From NCBI GenBank assembly GCA_008477525.1, contig SPDT01000007.1, positions 5,208,001-5,272,000 on the forward strand: DNA of 64,000 nucleotides, read 5' to 3'. Each line of letters begins with the position of its first letter. Position 1 is the first letter of the stretch. Position numbers and translations under genes: made by a program. Origin of the DNA: Hypomyces perniciosus (Eukaryota > Ascomycota > Sordariomycetes > Hypocreales > Hypocreaceae). Positions 9,172 to 21,456 of this stretch are shown piece by piece. Under the pieces are notes generated by a model. That model was not told the origin of the DNA and made no database searches. It worked only from the letters and a program-made list of their open reading frames with translations.

Positions 9172-10950
9172 TTATCGTCTAGAGTGACGCCTGTCGTTTG
9201 AACCTGCCATGAACCGCATGAGTTGCAGCAAGGGATCTTCCGGTTGCCGTCTCGCTCCAGCTACTCTCATCTCCGTATCTTGATGTCTTCCTCGGTCCGG
9301 CTCACCCCGTCTTCTTCTCCGTTCCAGTCTTCCGTCTACTATTCTCATCTCCGTCCCAAAAACCATCATCGGTTCTAGCTCCTCTCGTCGCCTCCTCTCC
9401 CTCTCCCTCTCTCGACGGGCTTGTCGATCTCTATCCTCTTCTACTCTTACCAAAGCTTCTCGATGGTGTCGGTGTCGTTGTTCTTCTCCTACAAGTCGCT
9501 GCCTGTCAGCTTCAATCTCATGCCATGACCATTGTAACGAGCCCCCTCTTTGAGGGACTGCTATCCACAGGGATCTTAGGGTAACGGGGAATTACTCACG
9601 AGCTGGGACTGGGTTTTCCACGAATCGTACGCGCCTTGCCCTATTATGATGATCATAAAGAGGTGGAAGACGAATACCAGCGTCATTACCATAATCATCC
9701 ACATCGTGATCAAATGCCGGAAGATTATCCTCGTCCTCGTCCTCATCCTCAGATCCCCATTCTGGAACCTCCTCTTGGACAAGAATATCACCCATGTTCT
9801 CCAACATAATAGCATCGCTCTCGTCATATCTCAGATGCGGTAGTCTCGGTGCCTGTTCCGTCTGCTCAACCAAGTGTGCTCGTCCAGCTCGTGCAATAGG
9901 TCGTCTCCCGGGCCGTTGTCTCACAGGAACCCGGAGGTGGTGCTCGCCATACATTGGACAACTGCAAGTCCGCCACATCTCTCCACACAGGAAGCAAAAC
10001 TCTGCTCTGCAAACACACCTATTCCACATCCCACAACTGTTAGCTCAACTCCAGGCTAGAAAAGGGGGCAGCATTCACGTCATATGGTTACACCCATAGC
10101 TCAACCCCATCACCACTCCACACTGTGGACAATGTGCCAGCCCGTTTGCGTCCATCATGTCCAACATCTCCTCCTCGTCGTTTTCCTCCCCGCATGGTAA
10201 GCCTCGATGTGCCCTACCCATACACATCACGCACGTCTCCTTACCACACGCCTCACAGGCCCCTACAAAGTTGGATGCTTCCACCGCCTGTGGGAGGATG
10301 AAGATGCCACACCGCGGATCGTGGCAGTACACTCTCAATGCGACATTTACACCGTACTCGGTGGCTAGTTGGCGATATAAGTGAACTAACGCAGGGAGGC
10401 CAGCACGACGGATCGTGGCTTCGTCAAGGGGCTGACAGCATCGGGGCGGGAAGTCGAGTTCGGAGCGGAGGCCGGTGCGGATACACGTCCGGAGACAAGA
10501 GAGACAATAGCGGCATCCACACGGAACAGCCAAAACGCTTCTCTCAGAGCAGATTAAGCACGGGTCGTTTTGGTCATTTCCACCACCATCATCGTCTTGA
10601 TCTTCCGGTTCCGGTGATTCTCTGAGAAGGATTCTCCTTTCTTCGCCTGATATAAAAATCCGTCGTCGTAGGTCTTGCACCTCGGGGCTTTGTAAACGCT
10701 GCTGAGCAATCTCTCCATCCGACATGAAGCGTGATACAAGGTACATCTGCTCATCGTCAGGGGCGAGGCCGATGGCCGTGGCAACGGCGTTGGCGAGTTC
10801 TGCTTCAGATAGGGAAGCTGGATTCCCAGGGGGCATGACACCCATACGGTGGATTAAGAAGAGCAAGACCGGGTGTAGTTGCTCGATGGGCCGTGGTCCA
10901 GGAGGCCGAGGCTGTTCGGGACGGTGTCTGCGGTGCTGCTGGTGAGCCAT
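9172..10950 (-). CDS. RBR-type E3 ubiquitin ligase (RING1-IBR-RING2), 3 exons
   Basis: Exons 10950-10079, 10036-9600 and 9557-9172 give 564 residues. RING1 (about 131-172) has CLIC, then PCGCRYCLSC, then RCC; the histidine usual at metal ligand 4 is a cysteine here. An IBR follows (about 209-253: CHDPRC, CEAC, CVMC, H, C). RING2 (about 274-312) has CPQC and GCNHMTCGMW spanning the first intron, then CVCRAEFCFLCG. The Cys in GCNH (residue 287) is the conserved RBR catalytic cysteine that forms the ubiquitin thioester, as in Parkin and HHARI. The rest is a disordered acidic stretch and an Arg/Glu-rich coiled coil at the C-terminus. The protein presumably takes ubiquitin from an E2 and passes it to unknown targets. 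Intron 1 starts GTGAAT and ends GCTAACAG; intron 2 is short (42 nt) with a TAGCAG tandem acceptor. Confidence 0.9.
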
Positions 10951-12007
10951 GATTCTTCAATGTCACTGAACTGCCTTTCAAGAAAGATGGCGACTATCTC
11001 CGACAAGACTCCATGGAGAGCAAAAGATCCCCAAGAGAAATGCGCAACCGCCGTGTGTCTTTCTTTTTATTTCAGGAGAAGTACACATCTCACAAGTCAC
11101 CAGGAAGATTATCGTGTCTTCACCACTGCCATACGATTGATCAGTGATTGAGGCTATGTTCACCGAGCTATCATAATCACTGACGCGAAGTGTATGTTGA
11201 ACAAAAAGAAAAAGAAAAAAGGGGGGGGGGGGGGGGTATTGTACTCAAAGTTTGAAATTGTCGTTGAATGTCACATCCTCATCAAAGCTAATAGATTTAA
11301 AAGGAAACTTCACAAACGTCGAGTGGTTGAGACGTATGCATCTTATCAAGCATTGCATAAGGTCTACGGCAAGTTTGCATCTAGGAACACACATTCAATG
11401 AATCAAGGCAGCTTGTAGATTTTACAACCATGAGACATCTGATTTCTCCTTCACTCACCAACACTCATGTAATTCACAGTCATACCTTTCTATATGGCAG
11501 TTGCTGGAAAGAGTTGTTTTTTCTATCGTTACCATATTGTTATTCAGGCATAGCACCTTCAGGTAAACAGTCCTAGCAAAACGTGGCGTTCACCGTTGGC
11601 TCAAGAGATTTAAATCTCCACAGGACAGCGTATATCACAACTACATATGCATGACCATAATTCCACTCATCTTGCCCGCGGACACTAAAGTCCAAAAAAC
11701 CACAGCGACGGCGCTTGTGCTCACCACGTCCACAACTCCTATATCCATATGACGAGCAAGTACCCAAGCTGGAGGTGACCTTTTGCCATTTCCTTTCCCT
11801 TATGCCCTGCCTGTATTGCAGTTTCATGCTTCCCAAAAGAATATTCCAGACCAGAAAAAAAGAAGAAAAAATTGGCAGACCAAGCCCCGAAAAACTCCGT
11901 GACATCATAAACTCCATCGCTGATATTCCACATATCACATGAGAGACTTAAAAAGAAATAGTAATAATAACCCAGAAAGCAATTATAAACGACGGGGTAT
12001 ATAATCC
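10951..12007. other. Intergenic, no supported gene
   Basis: Lies between the upstream end of the RBR gene and the 3' end of the transporter. Contains an A-rich run followed by 16 consecutive G (11221-11236). The last few hundred bases are probably transporter 3' UTR. Short frames on both strands have no coding character. Confidence 0.55.
11221..11236. repeat. Homopolymer G16
   Basis: Sixteen consecutive G directly after an A-rich tract. Homopolymers of this length are prone to slippage and to sequencing error. Confidence 0.85.
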
Positions 12008-14158
12008 TTAATAGCTGAAATCGACATGCGCCATCGTCGGTATTGGCACCTTGTCTTCTTCATTCGAAGAGGCCGTCGTAATTTCGGTGTTGTTGCGGCT
12101 ATCATTATTATGAATGGTGATGGTTGACGAGTCTGAGTCGCCAAGGGTGGTGTCAGCGCTTGATTGCGATGATGTGGTTTGCAATTCGTGGTTGGGTGGT
12201 AACCCGCTCGGTGACCACCCTTCATCGAGAAGCTGCTGGAAGCTCCAGCTCGGCTCGAAGCGTTTGCTATTCCACGCGTGGTCTACGCGCTCATACATCT
12301 CATCAATCTGCTCCAGGCTGATTTTGCTTGTTTCGTACACCATGCACCAGACGAAGAAGACGGCGACGATGCAGAACGATCCCCAGATAAAGAAGATCTT
12401 GGGCCCAAAACCAGCATTACCAGGGCCGTAACCAACCATGAATGGCGCACTGTATGCAATGCCAAAGTTGAGAATCCAGTTGGACGATGTCGATACGGAC
12501 ATGGCTTTGGCACGGACTTTGAGAGGGTAGATTTCGGACGTGACGACCCAAGCAACAGGGCCCCAAGAAGCGGCGAAGAAGAAGATGTTGATGCAACAAA
12601 AGGCGACGAGGAGAGTTGTTGATACCTCTTTAAGACTTTCTCCAGCAGCGGTGGTAAAAGTCGCGATAAGCAGCTGGCAAAAAGCCATGCCTAAAGCACC
12701 AACAATAAGGAGTTTCCGTCGACCCCAGGATTCGATGACAAAAACGCCAACAAAGGTAGAGACGACGTTGATAATGTTAATAACCAGAGACTTGGTGTAA
12801 GGACTGTCAACTCCGCTACCTCCGAAAAATGTCGTGCTGTAATACATAATAAAGTTGATTCCAGTGAGCTGTTGCAGCATCTGAAGCCCACATCCGGTGA
12901 AGGTTCGTCGTCCCAGGTGGGGGGACCCTACGAAGACCTCCTTGTAGGTGTCCGGGCCCAAGGTCAGCTCATATTGGTGGTTGGCAATGATTTCCTGAAG
13001 TTCGTCGATTAGAGCAGGGTGGGTTATGTCAAGTCGCCGAAGACGGCTGAGAGAAAGGCCAGCAGCCTCTTTGTCGCCTTTCTTAACGAGGAATCGGGGC
13101 GTCTCCGGGAGAAGAATGAGACCGGCAGTGAGGATGACGGCGGGGAGGATTTGAAGACCAAGAGGGATTCTGTAGGCGGCGGGAGATTTGAGTTTAGAAG
13201 TGATGATGTTGATGATGGAGGCTGCAAGGAGTCCTAGAGTGATGGAAAGTTGATAAGCGCATACTAGGGTACCGCGAATCCATTTTGGTGCCATTTCTGA
13301 TTGATAAAGGGGGACTAAAACCGATATTGCCCCAACTCCGACGCCGGCTAGGAATCTGTCCAACAGTGTCAGCAAGACCAAGAACTGCGAACAAAGGGGC
13401 GACACCCGGGATGAGAGCAGGGAGAGGAACCCACCTTCCGACCAGCAGCGAAGGTTCTGCATCGGCACAGACCTGGAAAATGGCGCCGATGCAGAAAATG
13501 GCCACAGAAACCAAGAGGGTTCGTCGTCGACCAATCGAGTCGCCCGCTGGGGCGGAGAGTAAGGCGCCGATGGCGGTACCAGCACTGAGAATGGCGACAA
13601 TGAGGGCCGAGTCTTTGGCGCAGATATCGGTTTGGTCTTTGTGGTCGGTACAAGCGCCAAATCGAACCTTGAATTCCTCCATGGCAAGAATGCCGTTGAT
13701 GGCCCTAAATGTGGAAGAAGAGGCCCGTTAGCTGCTGGAAGTCCATGTGTTGTGAAGACATGTTGTGAAGACAAGAAAGAAAAAATCCTCATGATGCACT
13801 CTCTCCGCAAGCATCCTCCTTTGTCATTCCATCTCTCCCGCCTCCTTAATGATCTGATCCTTTGCCTCGGCCCAAATGCAGTCCAGTTCCCGTCGCGAGA
13901 TTCCACGCATCATTGTCGTCGTCTCGTCCTGCTCTTTCCACCTCCCCTCCATTGTCCGGGCCCGAATGCGGGGGCAGAAAGACATATACACACAGAACAT
14001 CGGTTCTTGATCGTCGGGAAGAAATGATATCGCGCTGCTTACCCTGTGTCGTATCCGAAGAGCAATCCACCCGAAGCGACAAATAGGCCAACCATGATCG
14101 CCGGCGCCGACGAGCCGGCGACATTGTCGGGCTTATGCCATCCCATGGCGATAGCCAT
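12008..14158 (-). CDS. MFS sugar (hexose) transporter, 3 exons
   Basis: Exons 14158-14043, 13704-13435 and 13355-12008 give 577 residues. The protein is a 12-helix major facilitator of the sugar porter family. Signatures are GGLLFGYDTGAINGIL in helix 1 (spanning intron 1), DSIGRRR in the loop 2-3, LPETPRFLVKKG before the central loop, QQLTGINFIMYYS in helix 7, ESWGRRK in loop 8-9 and a YETSKISLEQIDEMYE tail. It should import glucose or related hexoses across the plasma membrane. The C-terminal tail is long (about 80 residues; NSKRFEPSWSFQQLLDEG, then Ser/Thr/Asn-rich), recalling the RCO-3/high-affinity transporter group that includes glucose sensors. That resemblance is from memory, and transport versus sensing cannot be decided here. 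The start has a good context (GTCACCATGG). Introns have canonical GTAAGC/GTGGGT donors. Confidence 0.92.
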
Positions 14159-17100
14159 GGTGACGGTGTTTGAGACGTCAATCCAGGGTTTCAGGCGTTG
14201 CGACGCCTTTCGCGTCGTTGACGGTTGACGGCGATGCGTATTCGGATGGTGTTGTTCGGCTCGGGTGCGTTTGGTGAGAGAAAAGTGGAGGGTCAGAGGA
14301 GGAATCGTAGTAACAGAGAGGGCGAGCAAAGCGGTGCGTGGTAATAGCGGGCGTGGGTGGGTAATATTGTGCGGGTTTCAGTGGAGGATGGGGAGGAGGG
14401 CAGGGCGGCAGGGGTCGATATTGGCGAACCTCGGGGGCCGAAGTCACTAAAAATGTGGCCACTAGTGGGAGGTCATCAGCGCACTGCACTCCCGCGCATC
14501 CGCCGCATTGGATGACAAAACACACCAGGCTGGCTGCTGAAGAGATTGTTTGTACAGCCTCGGGCCAGAGGCAGAACAGGACAGAACGGAACAGATGTCG
14601 CTGCAGAAAAAGAGAGAAAAGGAGAGACACACAGGCCGACGGCTACGTAAGAAGAGACGACAAAGGGCAGCATTCAGCAAGCCGAGCATGGCGCTGGCTG
14701 GCGTTGATTGGACCTTTGACCTGGCTCATGGCCTGACCCACCCAGCCCTTGGACAGAGAGAAGCGAGTGAGTGAGAGAGAGCGCGAGAATGAGAGTGAGG
14801 ATGAGAGCATAGGCGACCGATGGCATGGCATGGCATGGCGCCACCAACTTGCCAATCCAAGAAAAGAACGGCGCCAGCCCAGCCCAGAACAGAACAGCCC
14901 TTTTCCCACCACAGTTTCTTTTCTGTCACTGGGCTGCTGCCGTCCCTCCTGTGGCTTCTCGCCTGTAACTCGACCATCTGTTGGATCCCCACCATCCTTC
15001 ACTAGACGCCATGCCCAGTTGGTGTTCGCTCGCCGCCACACAGGAATGAAGCCTCCTCCCCCTGCAAAAACCAAAGAACCTTACTAGCGGACACTGAGAA
15101 AGCTGGTCATCCCCCAGCAAGTCCTCCAGGTGTAGGTAGCGTAGCCGCGTACGAGTACGGAGGAATACTTTGTGATTACCTTGTACGAGCAGTACCGCGC
15201 CAGTGCGGTCGGTGGCTTGAGGAACGACCTGAGTTCCAAGGAGTCGTCGTACTTTGCACAAAGGATGTATGACTCGAGCTGGGGAGCAGCTTTGGCTGAG
15301 ATATACTAATAGAGCTCGACAAAAGCACTAAATCAATGTCTCACTCGATGGCCCTAAGAATTGGTTTCTGATCTGGGCTGACGCTCGGGGACAGAAACGG
15401 CGTCTCGATCGCCGGATGACCGACCGTACGCTTCCGCACTCCGCACTCCGTACGAAGTCGTCCGTACTCGTACAAAGTAGACGCCGATAAATTCGGTGGC
15501 GAACTCGCTTTGTCCAACATGGAAGCTGCTGCAATGCCGGTGCAAGGAATCCATCCCAGAGGTGAGGCCCAGATCCCCAACATTAGCCGGGGGGGAACTG
15601 ACCTTGCGGACAGTGTGATATACACAGTACGCACCGTCCCTTGTGCCCCGGTGTCACACAGTGCTAAAGCTTGGCTCTAAAGTCAAGACAGCCCCGCGTC
15701 AAGCTGTGCATGACTGCCGCAAGAGGCCACGTTCGGTACCGCCGTTGTAACTGTAGCACACGCTTTATCCGGCGTACCGGACCGATCTGGTCTACTTCAT
15801 ATTACATGCCTGACAAATAAAGTCCCAAGCGGATTCTCTTTGCAGGAATGAGCGAGAGGGAAATCTTGACAGGTCGGCTACTGCAGAACCAACATCATCC
15901 CTTGTACCAAGTAGGACAGCAATATTTCCTTCCTGCAGGGCTTTTCATTTCATCACGTTGCAGTGCTTCGCTCGGGATGGCAGCATAAATGGCATCGTCC
16001 AAACGTTTTCCCTGTTCGAGCTTCCCAAAGCAAGTAGGAACCAAGCCGCAAGTACCGGCGGGCGCGGAGCAGCAAAGAAAATCTGGGGAAAAAGGTTAAA
16101 TAGTACTCGTACTCCATAGCCTCCCTCCATACGAGTATGTATGCCTCGTGAGCATAGTACACAGTGTGGTTTTCCTCGTATTCATACCGTATACAGTCCA
16201 TGACACGGACCCCAATATGCGGGGAGGCGCCACGTGTGGGAACATGCCCCACAGGTCATGGAGTCCTAGTACTTTTCCACAAGCGCTCATTTCAAGTCAT
16301 CAGATGTATCTGACCCTCTGTTGTGAAGGATAGTATCCCCGGCTCATTGGTTTTCCGATGCCGGTGTCTATCTCGGACGAGTACGTACTTCGTATACCCC
16401 TCGGCTTTACCCATTTATCCATCTCAGGTACTCCGTACACGGTAGCGCAGTACTACTAGGTACTAACTCGTTCGGGTTTCCGATTTCCTCCAATTACCAC
16501 TCCGTATTGCTTCCTAGGCATCTTCGTTCTGATCAGATTTATTGGATTTTCTCCCCCATTTCGCCTTCTCGTCAACGGATGACATGCGTTACGGGCGCAT
16601 ATACTCCGTACCTATACGAAGAACATACTCGTAGTCCTTCGTGTGCTTTTGCGTGTCACCGACCGCAGTAGTACGCATATAAACGACAAACTACTGGATT
16701 AGGCGGGTGCCTCAAGACTTGTTAATGACAATTTAATAGGACTCGGACCGGACACCTAATATTAGCACATTGCCCGGTACCGGCTTCTGTGCAATACGCT
16801 TCCCGTTGATGCAACCACAGGCACTCACCTCGCTCCGTACTGTGAGAGTCTTTTCCATTGCCGAACTCCGCCTCAGAGTCGCGTTGTGTTTCTGATGGGT
16901 TGTCGGCTCGGATTCAACAGCCGATACTAGTACGGAGTATGCTAGTAATATCTGTTAACTAACTTGTGAAGTGGTCCGCCGTATGAAGCAGTATGTAGCA
17001 TTTGAGATCATCTGCTTGCGGCAGCCGCCAGCCACCTTTCTAGCACGAAACGGTGGCATGTCCTATCCCAAGGGCGCCCACTTTTGAGAGTCGAGACTCG

Positions 17101-17685
17101 CCTCGTGACGAGTCGACCAATCAGACGGATCTGTCATCCTTCTTAGATCCAATTTAATAACCAACATGGTAGATACTACGAAGTACTAGTAGTAGTAGTA
17201 TTAGCAAACACGGCGGTTGTCTTTTGTCTTACCATGCTCTAAGCTTAAGCACGTTACTGGGACGCACGTTTCCTACGGCCTACTACGTAACCCGCATCTC
17301 ACAGTCACACAGATCATGCAGACAGATGCACAACGACCCCGGATCGCCATCACCCCGCATGATGGATGGTTCGTCATGTCAATCCAGCCAAGCATTTGGA
17401 TTCATATATGTACTAGTACTACTGGTTTCGGTCCCCGCCAACCCGTAAATGGATCAAGTCGAGGGGGTCGGCTGCCATTATCAATCTCACTAGTTGTAGT
17501 TGAGGGGAAAGGGCCGGTTGCTGCACAAATTGCATCCCTCAACACCCATTCGGCTGTTCTTTGCTTTGCGACATGGGATTGTTCAAGAGAGGAAAAAGTC
17601 TAGCCCCCTAAGACTCGGTGGCGTCGATGAAGGAGAGGCTGATTCTGTGACTGCCAGGCAGACGAAGCATCTACGGAGCAGCAGC

Positions 17686-17734
<49 letters not shown>

Positions 17735-17886
17735 CTTCGTACTTCGCACTCCGACCTGTGTGGTAATATCGCCGAGCGTCATTTGCAGTGCCAAGTGGCC
17801 TTCATGTCTCCTCGCTTGCACAAGTCTAGCACGAAGTCCTTCGTGGTACACACACAAAACACGTACACACCACCAACAGAGCTGCC
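14159..17886. other. Long intergenic region, no supported gene
   Basis: About 3.7 kb. The part next to 14158 is the transporter promoter and leader. GAGAGA-type purine repeats occur near 14755-14810. TACGGAGTA/TACTCCGTA copies lie at 16429, 16602 and 16931, with related GTACTCGTA strings around 15150-15480 and 16110-16140. The region ends in an AGT microsatellite. No domain is recognisable in any frame. Confidence 0.55.
17686..17733. repeat. (AGT)16 microsatellite
   Basis: Sixteen perfect AGT units preceded by four AGC units from 17674. Located about 150 bp upstream of the possible ATG at 17887, so it may lie in a promoter or leader. Confidence 0.9.
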
Positions 17887-18231
17887 ATGGATTTTTATTC
17901 CATCTTCCTCGACCAGGACAACGTCGCAGTCTCTCTCGCACCCGTGCCTTACCTCCACAACGCCCTATTTGGATCGATTGGGCATCCAATTGCTGGGATT
18001 CCCCATTACTACATGTGTGCTGTTTTGGCTGTGGATGTAATAACTTGGCGTCACCCTGCGTTTGATGAACTTGGCACTTGGGTCAGGAGCCATTTACAGA
18101 GTACACCTCGACACCCTCTTGATCATCCATCTTCTCCGTCTGGGCCCGATATTTGCCGTGCGCTGCTATCAAAAACTCATGGCTACCATCGTTCACATTC
18201 ACATGTGTCGCGGGAGGTGTTTGCAATATAA
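17887..18231 (+). CDS. Possible small hydrophobic protein (uncertain)
   Basis: A 114-residue frame begins MDFYSIFLDQDNVAVSLAPV, and its first 60 codons favour C at the third position, as real genes in this window do. HPIAGIPHYYMCAVLAVDVI could be part of a membrane helix. From about 18085 a different frame (encoding IYRVHLDTLLIIHLLRLG) looks more coding-like, so an intron around 18040-18090 or a frameshift is possible, but I found no splice pair that closes cleanly. No family recognised. It may be a decayed or mis-modelled gene. Confidence 0.3.
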   Translation: MDFYSIFLDQDNVAVSLAPVPYLHNALFGSIGHPIAGIPHYYMCAVLAVDVITWRHPAFDELGTWVRSHLQSTPRHPLDHPSSPSGPDICRALLSKTHGYHRSHSHVSREVFAI

Positions 18232-19295
18232 TGCCACAACTAACAAGCCCGAGGCTCATATGAAGGCGCCCCAACAGAGAACACCTTTTTGACTGCATTT
18301 CGCTTCACAGCTTTGTTCACCTTTCTGGTGCATGAAACGCGCCGGCCCCTCCCGCTCCCGTTCCTGGACTCGGATGCTCGGAGGTCCGGAGGATCGCACT
18401 TCACCGAGCCAGACGAAGCCTTTTTTCTTTAAGGAGGCGAGGACACAGTACAGTGCTCTTCCGTCCAGCCCATACCTAAACAATGACCATCGGACTTAAT
18501 AAGTTACATGGAGAAAGGAAGGCTTTTTTTTCAGGAAAAGTCAGAAGAGCGAAAAACTCCGATCCTTGGCCATGAAACGAGATGCCTATTTTGTAGTAGA
18601 ACAGGCCCTAAGTACCTATTCCAGCTAGAAGCCTCATCGATCACGGCTATTTTCATGCATGTAAGAAATAGAAACAGGAAAGGGGGGAAGGGTCATTTTT
18701 AGGACACATGGTGAGCCGTGTGCTTGATTCATCCAGATATCAAAGAAAGTGAGGCTTTGGTCGTTTCATGGAGATGTTGTATTCGTAAAACCTGAACCCC
18801 TCACTCGTAGGCATATTGTTCGAGACTCCAACTCTAAAACGACCAGGCCTTGAGGGAAAAAAAAAGACTCAGTTAAACATGAATAATTGTATCCAGCCTT
18901 TGCTCCAAAGAATCCCAGGCCCTCAAAAATTCTCTACATATTTGTTGCCTAGAGGAAGACATGCATGATCGACCCCGAGGAAACACTCACGAAAACTGAA
19001 CAGGGTAGGTAGACGCCGATACGAGGCACTGGACACCACAGATGGACCAGGTATGATGGATGAAAGAACTCGGATTTATATGTAGATACATAGCTATCAG
19101 TACAGAAAAGAAAAGAAAAAAACCAAGCCGGTGCGCCTTTAATAGCCTATATAGAGGCCTGCCATCCTCTCACAACGTCATATCATGAGAACACTAATCA
19201 TTCGGAAGATCCCCAATATCATATCCAACAGTTGTCATCTTTTGCTTCGTAGCTTTTGTCTCTTTGGTTTGTGGTTTCAAGTGGATTGGATCGAT
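18232..19295. other. Intergenic; 3' flank of the fumarate reductase
   Basis: AT-richer DNA with short A runs. The final few hundred bases before 19296 are probably the 3' UTR of the minus-strand gene. Nothing else recognised. Confidence 0.5.
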
Positions 19296-21456
19296 TTACA
19301 GCTCCAGCGTAGGGGTCACTCCCTTGATGCGACCAATGACCTGGCTGGGGGCGTACTTGGGGATCACCTCATCGTCGTGCAGCATTTCGAACTCCTCGGT
19401 AGCGTCACGGCCCATGAAGTTGAGGATGGCGTTGACGCCACCGGGGTGTTCGTCGAGCCAGTTGGTCAGGTCGAGGACAACACCCTTGACGACAACCCAC
19501 AGATCATCCTTTTTGTTGTGCTTAGCAACCTCCTCCATAGTGAACTCCTTTTCAGGAATGGCGAAGACCTTGGACTCACTGGAAGCGGCCTCCTTGGGAG
19601 CAGCAGCAACAGCGGCGGCAGGCTTCTCTGCGACCTGGGCGGAGGCGGAGCCGGCGACAGCACCGTTGGCCCACTCAACGGTCAACTTGCCGGGAACAGA
19701 GGGGTCGAGATGGAGGGAGATTTGACCCAGACGCTGAGCGGCGCCAGAGGTGCCCTGAAGAGTCTGCTGGAAGAGGTAGTTGCTGGCGGTATCACCAGCA
19801 ACGCGGCCGTAGACGACGCAGCCCAGAAGAGAAGAACCACCAAGACGGTTGGCACCGTGGACACCACCAGCCAACTCACCGCAGGCGAAGAGGCCATCGA
19901 AGGGCTTCTGCTCCTGGTTGAGGACCTGGGCCTTATCGTTAATCTCGACACCGCCCATGGTAAAGTGCAGGACGGGCTCCATGAGAGCGACATGGAAGTC
20001 GTCGTTGATGTCGACGGGCAGGTTGTGGAAAAAGCGCTTGCCCCAGGGGTCCTTCTGCTTGCCGTCGGCAATAGCATTGTAGGTCTGGAAGGTCTTCTGA
20101 AGGTGCTCAGGAGTGCAGCCAATCTCCTTGGCGAGCTGCTGGCCGGTCATCTTCCTCATGAGGCCACGGCCAGAGTAGTGGCGGGTGTGGAAGTCCAAGA
20201 CTGTGGAGGCCTTGGAGTTGAGGATGAGGCGAATGGGGAACTTGCCCTTGTCCTTCTCTCCCCACATCATGCCGGAGACGTAGTCACGGTGGCCAAGCTC
20301 GTCGCAGAAGCGGTCACCGTCAGCGTTGAGGAGGAGACCACCCTCACCACGGAGAGCCTCGGCAGCCAGGAACTTCCACTTGTTGTCGGGGTCCTTGGGG
20401 TCGACGAGACCAGTAGGGTGGACCTGGACCTTGTCCATGTCGACGCCGTTGCCGCCAATGGCCATGATCATCTTCTGGCCATCGCCGGTGGCGTGGGTAC
20501 CGTTGGTGGTGGCCAGGCCCATGAGCTCGGGGCGGTGCTCCTTGAGTAGTGAGCCCTCGCCAAAGTCGGCGGCATAACCACCGGTGGCAAGGATGACGGG
20601 GCCGTCCAGAGAAAGGCTCTCGCCGTTGTACTCATAGGTAACACCGGTGACCTGGTTGCCAGTCTTGTTCAGGCTGGTGACGCGGGCCTTCTTGACGATC
20701 TCGACTCGGTGGGGCTCAGTCTCGGCGAGCTCCTCGAGGCGCTGCATCAGAGCGTAGGTGATGGCCATACCGGGGAACTTGGCATCGTGGCCTCGGTGTG
20801 TTCGGGGCTGGGAGTGACCACTACAAATCGCGTAAGCCAAATTAGATCTTCAATGAAGAGGGGGCATCAAAACGCAGAACAGACTTACCCAAGTCGGGAA
20901 ACAAGAGTCAGGTCCAAGTTGAACTCGTCCATCAACCACTCGACGGCGGCAGCGGACTTGTAGGTGAGGACCTTGATGAGATCGGGGCGGGCCTTGTCAC
21001 GGGCAGACTTCAGGGTGTCATCGTAGAACTGCTTGACGCTGTCGCCGATGTTGTGGTCAACCTGGGTGCGGGTCAAGGCACCGTTGATACCGGATGTGGC
21101 CTTTGTGGAATTGCCACCGAAGAAGCCTATAATGGTTCTTTAGTCAGCGGCTCTGTTCTCCCGCAGTAGGACTGCTGGCAGAGGTATCTGGTGATGGGAA
21201 CTCACCCTGCTTGTCAAGGACGATGACGTTGCCACCGTTCAGGTAGATGGTGTGTGCGGCGCTGAGACCAGAAACTGCAGAGGCCCGGGTTAGCGAACAA
21301 TTGCTACCGGAATATTGCGCCTCTCCCTGTCTCCCGCACGCATTCTCCCCGTCTTGCGACGGGCAAAAGAATGGACGATGAGGGGAGCAGAGAAAAGCAC
21401 GCGGATGTACTGGATTACTTACGGCCGCCACCCACGACAATCACTCGCTGAGCCAT
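19296..21456 (-). CDS. Soluble fumarate reductase fused to cytochrome b5, 4 exons
   Basis: Exons 21456-21423, 21274-21206, 21126-20889 and 20820-19296 give 621 residues. The N-terminus MAQRVIVVGGGLSGLSAAHT is a dinucleotide-binding (GGGxSG) FAD site, followed by GNSTKATSGINGA. GGHSQPRTHRG, SGRGLMRK, HFTMGGVEIN and CGELAGGVHGANRLGG place it in the OSM1/FRD1 family of soluble flavoproteins that reduce fumarate to succinate using FADH2/NADH. An Ala-rich linker (about 500-525) leads to a cytochrome b5 domain (about 530-605) with both haem ligands visible: H572 in DEHPGG and H595 in EMLHDDEV. Yeast OSM1/FRD1 lack this b5 domain; the fusion is common in filamentous fungi. There is no targeting peptide before the FAD motif, so the modelled form is probably cytosolic. 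Codon use is strongly C-ending, suggesting high expression. Confidence 0.94.

Noticed and set aside
19185..20549. Plus-strand 454-codon open frame
   Set aside because: It lies exactly antisense to the large last exon of the fumarate reductase, whose C-ending codon bias removes stops from the opposite strand. The Val/Leu/Gly/Asp-rich product is a reading shadow.
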